A stretch of DNA of 64,000 nucleotides from Thiobacillus denitrificans (GCA_020723405.1 DYIY01000012.1:56014-120013); one strand, 5' to 3'. Positions 44,223 through 54,127 are shown, counted from the first letter of the stretch. Numbers and translations are program-made. Notes: generated from the letters alone by a model not told the origin.

Positions 44223-45326
44223 TCAGGTCTTTCCGCTTCCCAGCAGGAATTCGGCGAACAGGGGGTCATCCACCAGCAATCCGGCCGCGCTCTTTGACAC
44301 CAGCCCGGCGCGACGCAACCTGTCGATGGCGGTGCGCACCCGGGAGACGGTCGGTTTGCCCCCATGGACCGGCAAGGCCGCCAGGGTCTCTCGCCCCAGG
44401 GGTGGGCGTCCCTGGGCGATGGCCAGCAACACGCCTCGCTCGAAGGTATCCAGAGGGGCGACGAGGGCCGCCCAGATGGCCCGCTGGCTGTCGCTGGCCA
44501 GAAAATGGGCCACCCCCTGCCCCACATCGGTCAGGCCTTCCGCCGACATGCCTTTGACGATGTCACGCATCAATGCGGGTTTGTAGCCGATTCGCTGGAA
44601 GGCCTCCTGAAGGGCCGCCAATTCCAGAGACTTGCCCGGATGCACCTTGGCGAAATGCTTGGCCAGCATGGCCAGGAATTCCTCCCCCAGCACTGGGAAA
44701 TCCAACATCTGGGCAAACTGGTACATGGGCGCCCCGGCGGCACTCATGAGCCGGGCCAGGCCTTCCCGGGACGAACCGGTGAACACGGCGGCGATGTCGG
44801 CGCGCCGCTTGTGCAGTACGGCGCGCAGGGTGGCGATCAGGGTCTCGCCGTCCGCGGCATCGGCCAGGGTTTGCACCTCGTCCAGCATCAACAGCACCTT
44901 GCCGCCCTGCTTGACGATGCGTGTGGCCAGGGCATCCAACCGCAGACCCGGCGCCTCGGGCAGGGACCGGCGGTCGGGCACCTCCCCCAGTTCGACGCTG
45001 ACCCCCAGGCCCCCCAGTTTGCGCACCGGGGTCTTCGCCAGACGCCCGACCCGGCTCCCGGGAACGCTGAGGTCGTCCAGGCTTTCCTCCAGCGCATGGT
45101 TCAGGGCTTCCAGAGGCGCCGACTTGTGCAACCAGAGATCGGCATAGACGGGCAGGATCCCCACCGTCTGGGCGGCCGGCGCCAGATCGTGGTCGAGGAA
45201 GTAGGTCTTGCCCACCCGGCGCGGGGCGAACAGCGCCAGGGGACGCCCGGGCTGGGCCGCCAGGAGGGCCAGATAGCTCTCCGCCAGGGCCGGCCGCCGG
45301 ATCTCGATGTCGTCGAAGGTTGCCAT
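44223..45326 (-). CDS. AAA+ ATPase with C-terminal winged-helix-like region, function unknown
   Basis: A 367-residue ATPase of the archaeal-ATPase-like (COG1672-type) group. Walker A is APRRVGKTYFLDHD and Walker B is VLLMLDEVQTLAD. The sensor-like FTGSSREGLARLMS follows. The last 80 residues look like a helix-turn-helix (ETLAALPVHGGKPTVSRVRTAIDRLRRAGLV). No neighbours suggest a pathway. A perfect 34-bp palindrome lies 19 bases before its start and may be an operator bound by the protein itself. It is a stand-alone gene between phoR and a HIT gene. Confidence 0.75.
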   Translation of the reverse strand: MATFDDIEIRRPALAESYLALLAAQPGRPLALFAPRRVGKTYFLDHDLAPAAQTVGILPVYADLWLHKSAPLEALNHALEESLDDLSVPGSRVGRLAKTPVRKLGGLGVSVELGEVPDRRSLPEAPGLRLDALATRIVKQGGKVLLMLDEVQTLADAADGETLIATLRAVLHKRRADIAAVFTGSSREGLARLMSAAGAPMYQFAQMLDFPVLGEEFLAMLAKHFAKVHPGKSLELAALQEAFQRIGYKPALMRDIVKGMSAEGLTDVGQGVAHFLASDSQRAIWAALVAPLDTFERGVLLAIAQGRPPLGRETLAALPVHGGKPTVSRVRTAIDRLRRAGLVSKSAAGLLVDDPLFAEFLLGSGKT

Positions 45327-45344
45327 GCCGGCATTGTCATTCGC

Positions 45345-45378
45345 TGCTGCAAATATCGCAATTGCGATATTTGCAGCA
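45345..45378. promoter_or_regulatory. 34-bp perfect palindrome upstream of the AAA+ ATPase
   Basis: Each 17-base arm is TGCTGCAAATATCGCAA, joined to its exact complement with no loop. AT-rich in a GC-rich genome, it sits just outside the ATPase start. Absence of a loop argues for a protein-binding site rather than an RNA hairpin. Confidence 0.7.
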
Positions 45379-45507
45379 ATCTACCGCACCGGCATCACCA
45401 CAGAAGAAGCCGGAGGTGGCGGGACATTGCGCCTTGCTGCAACTGCACAACCGGGTGCCTGGGCCCCCGGGGCCAGCCGGCAGACGCCCACCAGGAAGCG
45501 GACCGGC

Positions 45508-45936
45508 TCAGGCGGCGCCCAGCGTCCGTTGCAGGCAGTCGGCCAGCCGGCCTGGGAGGCCCCTGTCCGGCCCCGGCCGGCAGCCCGGATCCCGCCGGGC
45601 CGGGGCCCAGATGGCATCGGGAAAATGCCGGTCGTCGGCGAAGCGGGGAATCACGTGCCAGTGCAGGTGGGGCACCATGTTGCCCAGGCTGGCCAGGTTG
45701 ATCTTGTCCGGTTTCAGGCTGTCCCGCACCGCCTGCTCCACCGCGAACACCACGTCCATGAAGCGCCGCCGCTCGCCGCCGTTGAGGTCGGTCATTTCCT
45801 TCACGTGGGCGTTGAGGATCACCCGGCAGAAGCCCGGATAGTCCGGGTCGTCCACCCAGATCACCCGGCACAGGGCATCCTGCCAGAGCACGGCTTCCGC
45901 TGTGGGATGGCAGAGGGGGCAGGGGCCGGCGGTCAT
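45508..45936 (-). CDS. HIT family protein
   Basis: A 142-residue histidine-triad protein. The triad HLHWHVIPR is near residue 90 and the N-terminal cysteine pair CPLC is present. HIT proteins are nucleotidyl hydrolases or transferases; the specific substrate cannot be told. The ATG at 45936 (MTAGPCPLC) was chosen; a longer frame would overlap the Uma2 gene upstream. Gap to the previous gene is ten bases. Confidence 0.85.
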   Translation of the reverse strand: MTAGPCPLCHPTAEAVLWQDALCRVIWVDDPDYPGFCRVILNAHVKEMTDLNGGERRRFMDVVFAVEQAVRDSLKPDKINLASLGNMVPHLHWHVIPRFADDRHFPDAIWAPARRDPGCRPGPDRGLPGRLADCLQRTLGAA

Positions 45937-45946
45937 GGCTGGGAAA

Positions 45947-46507
45947 TCAATCCGCCCACAGCCCCCCCAGGGCAAAGCTGATGGCGTCGAAGGGGGGCAG
46001 GGACACCGGTTCGTTGTCCTTCAGGGTGGCCAGCAGCACCCAGCGGCCCTGCTGGTTTTCGTAGGCTTCCAGGGTGCGCAGGTCCGGGTCCACCAGCCAG
46101 ACGTGGGCCACGCCCCAGCGCGCGTAGAGGGGCAGCTTTTCCGCCCGGTCCACCCGGGCGGTGGAGGGGGAGAGGATTTCGCACAGCCAGTCGGGGGCCA
46201 GCTCGAACCAGGCCGTGTCCGGCAGCCTGGGCATGCGCTCCCGGCGCCAGCCGGCCAGATCGGGGACCAGGATGTCGCCCATCAGGTGGATTTCCGGTTC
46301 GTCCAGGATCCACCAGCCGCCGGGACCGCCGCGGCCTTGGTCAAAGGGGCCATCCAATTCGCCGCCCAGCCGTGAATACGCCCGCGCATGCTTTGGCGCC
46401 GGCCGTGGATGACTCACCAGCCGACCATTGATGATCTCGCCAACCACATGCTCAGGCAGATCAAACAAGTCGTCGTAAGTCGCGGATTTCAATTCCGGCA
46501 AACCCAT
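45947..46507 (-). CDS. Uma2 family (DUF820) putative endonuclease-like protein
   Basis: A 186-residue protein of the Uma2 family, which has a PD-(D/E)xK nuclease-like fold. Conserved parts are HVVGEIINGRLVSHPRPAPKHA, GDILVPDLAGWRRERMP and LCEILSPSTARVDRAEKLPLYARWGV, containing the D-x(n)-ExL and K core. Members are common in several phyla and their role is not known. It may be co-transcribed with the large oxidoreductase gene just upstream (gap nine bases). Confidence 0.85.
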   Translation of the reverse strand: MGLPELKSATYDDLFDLPEHVVGEIINGRLVSHPRPAPKHARAYSRLGGELDGPFDQGRGGPGGWWILDEPEIHLMGDILVPDLAGWRRERMPRLPDTAWFELAPDWLCEILSPSTARVDRAEKLPLYARWGVAHVWLVDPDLRTLEAYENQQGRWVLLATLKDNEPVSLPPFDAISFALGGLWAD

Positions 46508-46516
46508 CGCTCCCTC

Positions 46517-49500
46517 CTACAGCAACACCTTTTCGATGCCGCCATTGTTGGCCCGTTCGACGAATTTCGCCATCCAGTCCTGGCCCAGCAGCGTCTTGGC
46601 CAGTTCCACCACGATGTAGTCGGCGTCCATGCCGTTGTCGTCGGAGTAACGGGACAGGCCCTGGAGGCAGGCGGGGCAGGAGGTGAGCACCTTCACTGAA
46701 CCGGCGCCGGCGGCCTGCTGGGCCTTGAGGCCCTTGTCCAGTTCCTCGGCCTTGCGGAATTTCACCTGGGTGGCGATGTCCGGCCGGGCGGTGGCGAAGG
46801 TGCCCGCCTCGCCGCAGCAGCGGTCGGTTACCCGGGCGCCGTCGCCCACCAGGCTCTTCACCGTGGCCAGGGGGCTCTTCTGCTTCATGGGGCTGTGGCA
46901 GGGGTCGTGGTAGAGGTAGCCGGTGCCAGCCACGCCTTCCAGCTTCACGCCCTTCTCCGCCAGGTATTCATGGATGTCCATGATGCGGCAGCCGGGGAAG
47001 ATCTTGTCGAACTGGTATTCCTGGAGCTGGTCCAGGCAGGTGCCGCAGGACACCAGCACGGTCTTGATGTCCAGGTAGTTGAGGGTGTTGGCCACCCGGT
47101 GGAACAGCACCCGGTTCTGCATGGTGATGGCGTCGCCCTTGGGCCGGTCGCCGCCGGCGGTCTGGGGATAGCCGCAGCACAGGTAGGTGGGAGGCAGCAC
47201 GGTCTGGGCCCCCAGTTCGTAGAGCCAGGCCAGGGTGGCCAGGGCGATCTGGGAGAACTGCCGCTCCGAACCGCAGCCGGGGAAGTAGAACACCGCGTCG
47301 GAATCCTCGCCGGCCTTGGCCGGGTCGCGCAGCACGGGCACCACCTTGGGGTCGTTGAGGCCCAGCATCTGCCGGGCCGTCTTGGGCGGCAGGCCGCCGG
47401 GCAGGCGGCGGTTGAAGAAGTGGATGACCTGGGCCCGCAGGTCGGGCTTGCCCACGGTGGCCGGCGGATGCTGCATGGCTTCGCGCACGGCGGGCACCGT
47501 GCGCATGATGGCGGCCCCCAGGCGCTGGCCCAGGATGCCGGTGCGGATGGCGCCCTGGCGCAGCAAGTGGATGGCGTCCGGGTCGGTGCTGTTGAGGAAG
47601 CTCATGGCCAGCCGGGTGGCGGGCGCCTTCTTCAACTGGCCGGCGGCGCGCAGGAAGTTGCGCATGGCCGTGGTCACGTCGCCGAAGTCGATGTCCACCG
47701 GGCAGGGGTTCACGCACTTGTGGCAGACTGTGCAGTGGTCGGCCACGTCGTCGAACTCGGCGAAGTGGGCCAGGGACACGCCCCGCCGGGTCTGTTCCTC
47801 GTAGAGGAAGGCCTCGATGAGCAGGGAGGTGGCGAGGATCTTGTTGCGCGGGCTGTAGAGCAGGTTGGCCCGGGGCACGTGGGTGTTGCACACCGGCTTG
47901 CACTTGCCGCAGCGCAGGCAGTCCTTGATGGAGTCGGCGATGGCGCCGATCTCCGACTGCTCCATGATCAGGGATTCCAGTTCCAGCAGGCTGAAGGACG
48001 GGGTGTAGGCGTTGGCCAGGTCGGCGCCCTGCATGAGCTTGCCCCGGTTGAAGCGGCCCTCCGGGTCCACCTGCTGCTTGTAGGCGGCGAATTCCGCCAG
48101 GGCCTTGTCCGACAGGTATTCCAGCTTGGTGATGCCGATGCCGTGCTCGCCGGAGATGACCCCGCCCAGGTCCTCGGCCAGGGCCATGATGCGCGCCACG
48201 GCCTGGTTGGCGGCGGCCAGCATGGCGTAGTCGTCGGAGTTCACCGGGATGTTGGTGTGCACGTTGCCGTCCCCGGCGTGCATGTGCAGGGCCACGAACA
48301 CCCGGCTCTTGAGCACCCGCTTGTGCAGGGCGTCGCACTCGGCCAGCACCTTCTCGTATTCCCGGCCGGTGAAGATCTGCCGCAGTTCGGCCCGGACCTC
48401 CCGCTTCCAGGACACCCGCAGGCTGTGGTCCTGGAGGGCGCGGAACACGCTGGGGCCATCCGGCCGGGGGGCGTGGGCGGCCAGGTCGCACAGTTGGGGG
48501 GGCAGGGGGGCGTCCAGGTCGGCCAGGTAGCCGCTCCAGCGGCCCCGCGTCTCGGCCAGCATGGCCAGGGCCCGCTCCCGCCGCGCTTCGGTGATCACCG
48601 GATCGGCCACGCCCTCCTCGTCCTCCAGGAGGGGCAGGTCGCCCTGGAGGAAGGTTTCCAGGGCATCCAGCAGGGCCAGCTTGTTGCGGATGGACAGTTC
48701 GATGTTGATGCGCTCGATGCCGTCGGAATAGTCCCCCAGCCGGTCCAGGGGGATCACCACGTCCTCGTTGACCTTGAAGGCGTTGGTGTGGGCGGCGATG
48801 GCGGCGGTGCGGGAGCGGTCCAGCCAGAACTTCTTGCGGGTTTCCGGGGTGGCGGCCACGAAGCCCTCGCCGCCCCGGGCCCGGGCGAATTCGATGATGC
48901 GGGCGGCGGCGGCGTCGGTGGCGGCGGCGTCCTCCCCGGCCAGGTCGGCCAGCAGCACCATGTTGGGCCGGCCAATCCGGTCGGCCTTGGTGGCATAGCC
49001 CACCGCCTTCACGTAGCGGGCGTCCATGTGCTCCAGGCCGGCCAGCAGCACGCCGCCGGGCCGGCTGTCCATCAGGTGCTTCACCTCCACGATGGCCGGC
49101 ACGGCCTCGCCCACGGGGCCGAAGAACTCCAGGCAGACGGTGCGCACCTGGGGCGGCATGCGGTGCAGGACGAAGGTGGCCTGGGTGATGAGGCCGTCGC
49201 AGCCTTCCTTCTGGATGCCCGGCAGGCCGGCCAGGAACTTGTCGGTCACGTCCTTGCCCAGGCCCTGTTTGCGGAAGGCCCGGCCGGGGATTTCCAGGAT
49301 TTCCGCCTCGCCCTTGGGCTTGCCGTCGGCATGGAAGCGGCGCAACGCGAAGCGGGCCGTGTCCACGTCATGGATCTTGGACAGGTTGTGGTCGAGACGG
49401 GTGACTTCCAGCCAGTCGGCCTGGGGGGTCACCATCTTCCAGGACAGCAGGTTGTCCACCGCCGTGCCCCACAGCACGGCCTTCTTGCCCCCGGCGTTCA

Positions 49501-50335
49501 TGGCCACGTTGCCGCCGATGCAGGAGGCGTCGGCGCTGGTGGGGTCCACGGCGAAGGCCAGGCCCTGGGCCTCGGCGGCTTCCATGACCCGGCGGGTCAC
49601 CACCCCGGCGCCGCAGGTGATCACCGGCGTGGGGAAGTCGTGGCCCGGCAATACCCGGTGCTCGATGGGCGTGAACTGATCCAGCTTCTCGGTGTTGATC
49701 ACCGCTGCCAGGGGGGTCAGGGGCACCGCGCCCCCGGTGTAGCCGGTGCCGCCGCCCCGGGGGATGACGGTGAGACCCAGATCCACGCAGCCCGCCACCA
49801 GGGCGGGGATTTCCGCCTCCGTGTCCGGGGTGAGGACCACGAAGGGGTATTCCACCCGCCAGTCGGTGGCGTCGGTGACGTGGCTGACCCGGGCCATGCC
49901 GTCGAAGGCGATGTTGTCCCGCCGGGTGTGGGGCAAGAGGCGGGCCAGGATGGCCCGGCGGCGGGCTTCCGTCTGCCCGAAGCTGGCGGCGAAACGCTCC
50001 ACGGCCTGGTTGGCCAGCACCAGCAGGCGCCCCACCCGCTCGTTGCCCTGGCGGCGCTTCTCGATTTCCGCCAGGCGGTGGCGCAGGGCCTGGACGAGCA
50101 GGTCCCGGCGGCCGGGATTGGAGAGCAGATCGTCTTCCAGGTAAGGATTGCGGGTCACCACCCAGATGTCGCCCAGCACCTCGAAGAGCATGCGCGCTGA
50201 ACGGCCGGTGCGCCGCTCGGCGCGCAACTCCTCCACCAGTTTCCAGCCGTCCCTGCCCAGCAGGCGGATGACGATCTCCCGGTCGGAAAACGAGGTGTAG
50301 TTGTAGGGGATCTCGCGGATGCGTTCGGCGGACAT
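46517..50335 (-). CDS. Large FAD-linked oxidase/Fe-S oxidoreductase (DUF3683, D-lactate/glycolate dehydrogenase-like)
   Basis: A 1272-residue fusion. An N-terminal DUF3683 domain (about 1-130) precedes an FAD-binding domain with [17 protein letters not shown] near residue 197. The FAD-oxidase C-terminal domain follows, with [13 protein letters not shown]. Two [4Fe-4S] motifs come next ([14 protein letters not shown] and [14 protein letters not shown]). The end has two CCG-type domains (CCGYPQ and CCGEAGTF). It resembles GlcD plus GlcF in one chain and probably oxidises a 2-hydroxy acid to a membrane quinone; the substrate is unknown. The ATG at 50335 starts the conserved N-terminus. Confidence 0.88.
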   Translation of the reverse strand: MSAERIREIPYNYTSFSDREIVIRLLGRDGWKLVEELRAERRTGRSARMLFEVLGDIWVVTRNPYLEDDLLSNPGRRDLLVQALRHRLAEIEKRRQGNERVGRLLVLANQAVERFAASFGQTEARRRAILARLLPHTRRDNIAFDGMARVSHVTDATDWRVEYPFVVLTPDTEAEIPALVAGCVDLGLTVIPRGGGTGYTGGAVPLTPLAAVINTEKLDQFTPIEHRVLPGHDFPTPVITCGAGVVTRRVMEAAEAQGLAFAVDPTSADASCIGGNVAMNAGGKKAVLWGTAVDNLLSWKMVTPQADWLEVTRLDHNLSKIHDVDTARFALRRFHADGKPKGEAEILEIPGRAFRKQGLGKDVTDKFLAGLPGIQKEGCDGLITQATFVLHRMPPQVRTVCLEFFGPVGEAVPAIVEVKHLMDSRPGGVLLAGLEHMDARYVKAVGYATKADRIGRPNMVLLADLAGEDAAATDAAAARIIEFARARGGEGFVAATPETRKKFWLDRSRTAAIAAHTNAFKVNEDVVIPLDRLGDYSDGIERINIELSIRNKLALLDALETFLQGDLPLLEDEEGVADPVITEARRERALAMLAETRGRWSGYLADLDAPLPPQLCDLAAHAPRPDGPSVFRALQDHSLRVSWKREVRAELRQIFTGREYEKVLAECDALHKRVLKSRVFVALHMHAGDGNVHTNIPVNSDDYAMLAAANQAVARIMALAEDLGGVISGEHGIGITKLEYLSDKALAEFAAYKQQVDPEGRFNRGKLMQGADLANAYTPSFSLLELESLIMEQSEIGAIADSIKDCLRCGKCKPVCNTHVPRANLLYSPRNKILATSLLIEAFLYEEQTRRGVSLAHFAEFDDVADHCTVCHKCVNPCPVDIDFGDVTTAMRNFLRAAGQLKKAPATRLAMSFLNSTDPDAIHLLRQGAIRTGILGQRLGAAIMRTVPAVREAMQHPPATVGKPDLRAQVIHFFNRRLPGGLPPKTARQMLGLNDPKVVPVLRDPAKAGEDSDAVFYFPGCGSERQFSQIALATLAWLYELGAQTVLPPTYLCCGYPQTAGGDRPKGDAITMQNRVLFHRVANTLNYLDIKTVLVSCGTCLDQLQEYQFDKIFPGCRIMDIHEYLAEKGVKLEGVAGTGYLYHDPCHSPMKQKSPLATVKSLVGDGARVTDRCCGEAGTFATARPDIATQVKFRKAEELDKGLKAQQAAGAGSVKVLTSCPACLQGLSRYSDDNGMDADYIVVELAKTLLGQDWMAKFVERANNGGIEKVLL

Positions 50336-50581
50336 GGGAGAAAGGGCGGGGAAAGGCTGGGGATTCTACCGTCCGGGGGGAGGCGGCTCAAACACAGCCC
50401 TTTGCCATCAAGGAGATAGGGGGATTGCTGCGAAGCAACATTATGCCAGCAAAACTTCCGACGCCGGCTCCGTCTCGCCTTCGCCACGCCCCCCCGGCGA
50501 GTTGTTCCAGAGCGGGGAGGCGCCGATGCCAAAGCGGGCCGGGGGCGTAAAATGCGCCATCCCATTCTTCCAGCCGGATCC

Positions 50582-50983
50582 ATGATCGCCTTGCTCATCG
50601 TCGCCCACGGCAATCTGGGCGACAGCCTCATCCAGTGTGCCGGCCACGTGCTGGGCAAGCGCCCGGAAGCCCTGGAGAATCTGGATCTGTCCGCTTGCCA
50701 GGACCCGGCCGAGATGCTGGTCCAGGCCCGGCAAGCCCTGGCCCGCATGGACCAGGGTGACGGGGTGCTGATCCTGACCGACGTGTATGGCGCCACCCCG
50801 TGCAACACCGTGTGCAAGATCCTCCAGGGCCATCAGATCGAGGCTGTGGCGGGGGTCAACCTGCCCATGCTGCTCAAGGCCCTCACCTACCGGGACCAGG
50901 GCATGGACATCTTGTTGCAAAAGGCCGTGGCCGGCGGACAGGCGGGCATCTTCAACATTCAATCGGAGTCGGCCTGTGGCTGA
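50582..50983 (+). CDS. PTS EIIA component, mannose type
   Basis: A 133-residue EIIA-Man-type protein (IALLIVAHGNLGDSL). The phosphorylated His is residue 9. DVYGATPCNTVCKIL is the second conserved loop. It is followed by HPr and enzyme I but no EIIB or EIIC gene, the orphan arrangement common in betaproteobacteria, where the system is taken to be regulatory. It overlaps the HPr gene by eight bases. Confidence 0.9.
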   Translation: MIALLIVAHGNLGDSLIQCAGHVLGKRPEALENLDLSACQDPAEMLVQARQALARMDQGDGVLILTDVYGATPCNTVCKILQGHQIEAVAGVNLPMLLKALTYRDQGMDILLQKAVAGGQAGIFNIQSESACG

Positions 50984-51245
50984 ACGGGACATCGAAATCA
51001 TCAACAAGCTGGGCCTCCACGCCCGGGCCTCCGCCAAGCTCACCCAGACCGCCGCCCAGTTCCAGTCCGACATCTGGCTGTCCCGCAACGGCCGCCGGGT
51101 CAATGGCAAGAGCATCATGGGCGTGATGATGCTGGCCGCCGCCCGGGGTACCACCATCCACGTGGAAACCCTGGGCAGCGATGAGCAGGACGCCATGAAC
51201 GCCCTGGTGGCCCTGGTGGAAGACAAGTTCGGGGAGGGGGAGTGA
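50976..51245 (+). CDS. ptsH: Phosphocarrier protein HPr
   Basis: An 89-residue HPr. His15 in GLHARAS accepts phosphate from enzyme I, and Ser46 in NGKSIMGVMML corresponds to the regulatory serine. The start is a GTG inside the end of the EIIA gene. It would pass phosphate to the EIIA encoded just upstream. Confidence 0.93.
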   Translation: MAERDIEIINKLGLHARASAKLTQTAAQFQSDIWLSRNGRRVNGKSIMGVMMLAAARGTTIHVETLGSDEQDAMNALVALVEDKFGEGE

Positions 51246-52966
51246 GCTTCTCCCTGCACGGCATCGGCGTTTCCGGCGGCTATGCCATCGGCCGGGCCCA
51301 GCTCTATTCCCACGAACGGCTGGAAGCCCCCCATTACGTGCTGCGCCAGGAAGACCTGGAATCCGAGGTGGCCCGCTTCGCCGAAGCGGTGGAAACGGTG
51401 CGGGCGGAGCTGTTGTCCCTGCAGACCCACATCCCCGACGGGGCGCCGCCGGAGTTGTCGGTGTTCATCGAGGTCCACGCCCTCATCCTGTCGGATTCCA
51501 TGCTCTCCGAGGTGCCCAAGCGGCTGATCCGCAGTGAACGCTGCAACGCCGAATGGGCCCTGGCCCAGCAGACCGAGGCCCTCATCGCCCAGTTCGAATC
51601 CATCGACGACGATTACCTGCGCGAACGCCGCCACGATGTGCGCCAGGTGGCCGACAAGGTACTCAAGGCCCTCATGGGCCACCCGGGCCAGACCCCCCTG
51701 AAGACCGCCGACGAGGGCGACAGCATCCTGGTGGCCCATGACCTGTCCCCTGGGGACATGGTGCTGTTCAAGCGGCATACCTTCGCCGGCTTCATCACCG
51801 ATCTGGGGGGCACCACCTCCCACACCGCCATCCTGGCGCGCAGCCTGTCCCTGCCCTCGGTCATGGCCCTGCACAACGCCCGGGCCATGATCCGCGAAGG
51901 AGACTGGCTGATCGTGGACGGGGTGGCCGGGGTGGTCATCGTGGACCCGGATGCCGCAGTCCTGGACGAGTACAAGCTGCGCCGCAACCAGTGGCTGCTG
52001 GAACAGAAAAAACTGCGCCGGCTGAAGAGCAGCCCCTCCATCACCCTGGATGCGGTGGAGGTGGGCCTCATGGCCAACATCGACCTGCCCAGCGACGTGA
52101 CCCAGGCCCTGGGCGAGAACGCCGCCGGCATCGGCCTGTTCCGCAGCGAGTTTCTCTTCCTCAACCGGGACGATCTGCCCGGTGAGGAGGAGCAGTTCGA
52201 GGCCTATCGCAGCGTGGCCGGGGAAATGGGCGGACGGCCGGTGGTGATCCGCACCCTGGACGTGGGGGCCGACAAATCGGTGCGCTGGATGGAGGACGAC
52301 AGCATCAATCCGGCCCTGGGCCTGCGCGCCATCCGGCTGTGCCTGGCGGAACCCCAGATCTTCATCACCCAGATCCGTGCCATCTACCGGGCCAGCCATT
52401 ACGGCAAGGTGCGCATCCTGCTGCCCATGCTGGCCAGCCTCACCGAGCTGGACCAGGCCCTGGCCCTCATCGGCGCGGCCCGGGGCAGCCTGAAGGTGGC
52501 CGGACTGCCCTACGACGAGTCCGTGCCCATCGGCGGCATGATCGAAATCCCCGCCGCTGCCCTGGCGGCGGAGTGGTTCGCCCGCAAACTGGATTTCCTT
52601 TCCCTGGGCACCAACGACCTGATCCAGTACACCCTGGCCATCGACCGTACCGACGACGCAGTGGCCCATCTCTATGACCCTTTGAACCCCGGGGTACTGG
52701 GCCTCATCGATCACACCCTGAAGGTGGGGCGCAAGCTCAACAAACCCGTGTCGGTGTGTGGGGAGATGGCCGGCGATGCCCGGCTCACCCGGCTGCTGCT
52801 GGGCATGGGCCTCACCCAGTTTTCCATGCATCCGGCCCACGTGCTTTCGGTCAAGCAACAGGTCATGCGCAGCAACACCGCCCATCTCGCTCCCCTGGTG
52901 CGCAAGCTCCTCAAGGCCGGCAGGCCGGAGCGCATCCTGGAATTGCTGGAGAAGATCAACGCCTGA
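51242..52966 (+). CDS. ptsI: PTS enzyme I (phosphoenolpyruvate-protein phosphotransferase)
   Basis: A 574-residue enzyme I, which takes phosphate from phosphoenolpyruvate and phosphorylates HPr. The active His is at about residue 194 in GGTTSHTAILARSL. GLFRSEFLFLNRDDLP and SLGTNDLIQYTLAIDR mark the PEP-binding barrel, and VCGEMAGDARLT is near the end. The GTG start overlaps the HPr stop. Length is normal. Confidence 0.95.
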   Translation: MSFSLHGIGVSGGYAIGRAQLYSHERLEAPHYVLRQEDLESEVARFAEAVETVRAELLSLQTHIPDGAPPELSVFIEVHALILSDSMLSEVPKRLIRSERCNAEWALAQQTEALIAQFESIDDDYLRERRHDVRQVADKVLKALMGHPGQTPLKTADEGDSILVAHDLSPGDMVLFKRHTFAGFITDLGGTTSHTAILARSLSLPSVMALHNARAMIREGDWLIVDGVAGVVIVDPDAAVLDEYKLRRNQWLLEQKKLRRLKSSPSITLDAVEVGLMANIDLPSDVTQALGENAAGIGLFRSEFLFLNRDDLPGEEEQFEAYRSVAGEMGGRPVVIRTLDVGADKSVRWMEDDSINPALGLRAIRLCLAEPQIFITQIRAIYRASHYGKVRILLPMLASLTELDQALALIGAARGSLKVAGLPYDESVPIGGMIEIPAAALAAEWFARKLDFLSLGTNDLIQYTLAIDRTDDAVAHLYDPLNPGVLGLIDHTLKVGRKLNKPVSVCGEMAGDARLTRLLLGMGLTQFSMHPAHVLSVKQQVMRSNTAHLAPLVRKLLKAGRPERILELLEKINA

Positions 52967-53023
52967 CCGGTAAGCGGCGGGCCAGGGGATCCGGGCAACG
53001 CACGTTTTCCGGGCCCCAAAATG

Positions 53024-53053
53024 AAAAAAGCCGGGGGCATTGCTGCCACCCGG
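53024..53053 (-). terminator. Rho-independent terminator after the PEP-CTERM gene
   Basis: On the minus strand CCGGG...CCCCCGGC forms a GC stem with a loop, followed by six T residues. It lies about 50 bases after the PEP-CTERM stop codon and near the end of convergent ptsI. Confidence 0.7.
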
Positions 53054-53103
53054 AAACCCAGCATTCTGTATAGGGGGTTCAGCCCATTTGGGGATTCAGC
53101 CCA

Positions 53104-53598
53104 TCAGCCAGCCTGCACGGCTTTCATCGGCTCCCGGCGGCGAACCGCGATGCCCACCAGGCCAAGACCGGTGGCCAGCAGGGCCCAGGTCTGGGGCTCG
53201 GGCACGGCGGCGGCCGACAGGTTGGTCACGGTGACGCCGTAGCTGCCCGCGTCGAACATGCCCCCCGGATCACCGAAGACCAGGGCCGTGTAGGTTCCAG
53301 TCTCCAGCGGCGAGAACATGAAACTGCCGCTCCCCTGGATGGAGCCCAGCATATCCGCCCCCTGGGTGATGGCCAGACCGAGCACGTCGAAACTGGAGGG
53401 GAACACGTAGTCCAACAGGCTGGCCATGTAATCCGCACCGGCATCGGTGATCTCGAAGGTATAGCTGGCGAACTGGGCACCGCCGATCATGGTGCCCGAG
53501 GTTTCGAAGATGTCCTGGGCCTGGGCGCTGCCCAGGCTACCCGCCAGGGCGAGCATCAGGGCGCCCGCACGTAAGGAAGAAGCAGCTGACAATTTCAT
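53104..53598 (-). CDS. PEP-CTERM sorting-domain protein
   Basis: A 164-residue secreted protein with a signal peptide (residues 1-27, ending SAQAQ) and a C-terminal sorting signal VPEPQTWALLATGLGLVGIAV followed by arginines. The middle is beta-rich and of unknown function. PEP-CTERM proteins are processed by exosortase and usually go to the surface or matrix. The ATG at 53598 follows a GGAG ribosome site. It is 34 bases after an EF-hand gene and may share its sigma54 promoter. Confidence 0.85.
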   Translation of the reverse strand: MKLSAASSLRAGALMLALAGSLGSAQAQDIFETSGTMIGGAQFASYTFEITDAGADYMASLLDYVFPSSFDVLGLAITQGADMLGSIQGSGSFMFSPLETGTYTALVFGDPGGMFDAGSYGVTVTNLSAAAVPEPQTWALLATGLGLVGIAVRRREPMKAVQAG

Positions 53599-53632
53599 GT
53601 TGACTCCGTGGTTCATGGATCGAATGCGCTGA

Positions 53633-53905
53633 TTACTGCGCCTTGGCCTCGGACTTTCCCAGGCCGGCCGCCGCGTATTCGTCGGTGTTGAGCTTGCCGT
53701 CCTTGTCCTTGTCGGCGGCCGCAAAGGCCTCCGTGGTGATCAGGCCGCTGACTGCCTCCCTGGCCGTCACGAAACCGTCGCCGTCCGCATCCATTTTCTT
53801 GAAGGCGTCCATGGCCGTGTCATCCACGGCGGCCTGGGCCATCCCGGCCATGAGGCCCAAGGCGGCGGCGATGAAGACTTTCTTGCTGAATTGGGTGTGT
53901 TGCAT
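53633..53905 (-). CDS. Secreted EF-hand calcium-binding protein
   Basis: A 90-residue exported protein. Signal peptide at residues 1-25 (ending AQAA). Two EF-hand loops follow: DADGDGFVTAREA and DKDKDGKLNTDEY, both with the acidic ligands in place. It lies first in a two-gene unit with the PEP-CTERM gene. Predicted upstream controls are a sigma54 promoter and two TGTC-N10-GACA sites. Role unknown; calcium-dependent surface function is a guess. Confidence 0.85.
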   Translation of the reverse strand: MQHTQFSKKVFIAAALGLMAGMAQAAVDDTAMDAFKKMDADGDGFVTAREAVSGLITTEAFAAADKDKDGKLNTDEYAAAGLGKSEAKAQ

Positions 53906-53958
53906 GTGAATCTCCCGAAATTGATTGAAATGGGGACTGTTGCGTCCGATCTCCTATA

Positions 53959-53973
53959 GCGAGCGCCGTGCCA
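53959..53973 (-). promoter_or_regulatory. sigma54 promoter of the EF-hand/PEP-CTERM unit
   Basis: On the minus strand TGGCACGGCGCTCGC has a perfect -24 TGGCACG and a one-mismatch -12 box (TCGC) at the right spacing. The start would be near 53947, about 42 bases before the EF-hand ATG. Confidence 0.6.
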
Positions 53974-54037
53974 ACTTTTTTTGTCTTTTAAATACAGCCA
54001 GTTACCAACATTCACCCAAAGCAAGCCCACCCACCGC

Positions 54038-54055
54038 TGTCGCCGTCGGGCGACA
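54038..54055. promoter_or_regulatory. GlrR-type site 1 (TGTC-N10-GACA)
   Basis: TGTCGCCGTCGGGCGACA fits the TGTC-N10-GACA sites bound by E. coli GlrR. It is about 65 bases upstream of the sigma54-like promoter. Confidence 0.6.
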
Positions 54056-54105
54056 ACCGGAGCGGGAAATCCCGGAAAGGCCTTGATGGATAAGGGATTG
54101 GGGGC

Positions 54106-54123
54106 TGTCGCCTGACGGCGACA
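54106..54123. promoter_or_regulatory. GlrR-type site 2 (TGTC-N10-GACA)
   Basis: TGTCGCCTGACGGCGACA again fits TGTC-N10-GACA and has 8-base arms. It directly follows the glrR stop codon, so it could also act as a hairpin in the glrR mRNA. Confidence 0.58.
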
Positions 54124-54127
54124 GTTT

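Noticed and set aside
46895..50200. An 1101-codon plus-strand open frame opposite the large oxidoreductase
   Set aside because: Translation is a Gly/Val/His/Gln-rich shadow. The minus strand encodes recognisable FAD and Fe-S motifs in order.
54102..54127. Hairpin after glrR considered as its terminator
   Set aside because: On the glrR strand it is followed by C rather than T residues. The TGTC-N10-GACA pattern with a second copy nearby fits an operator better.
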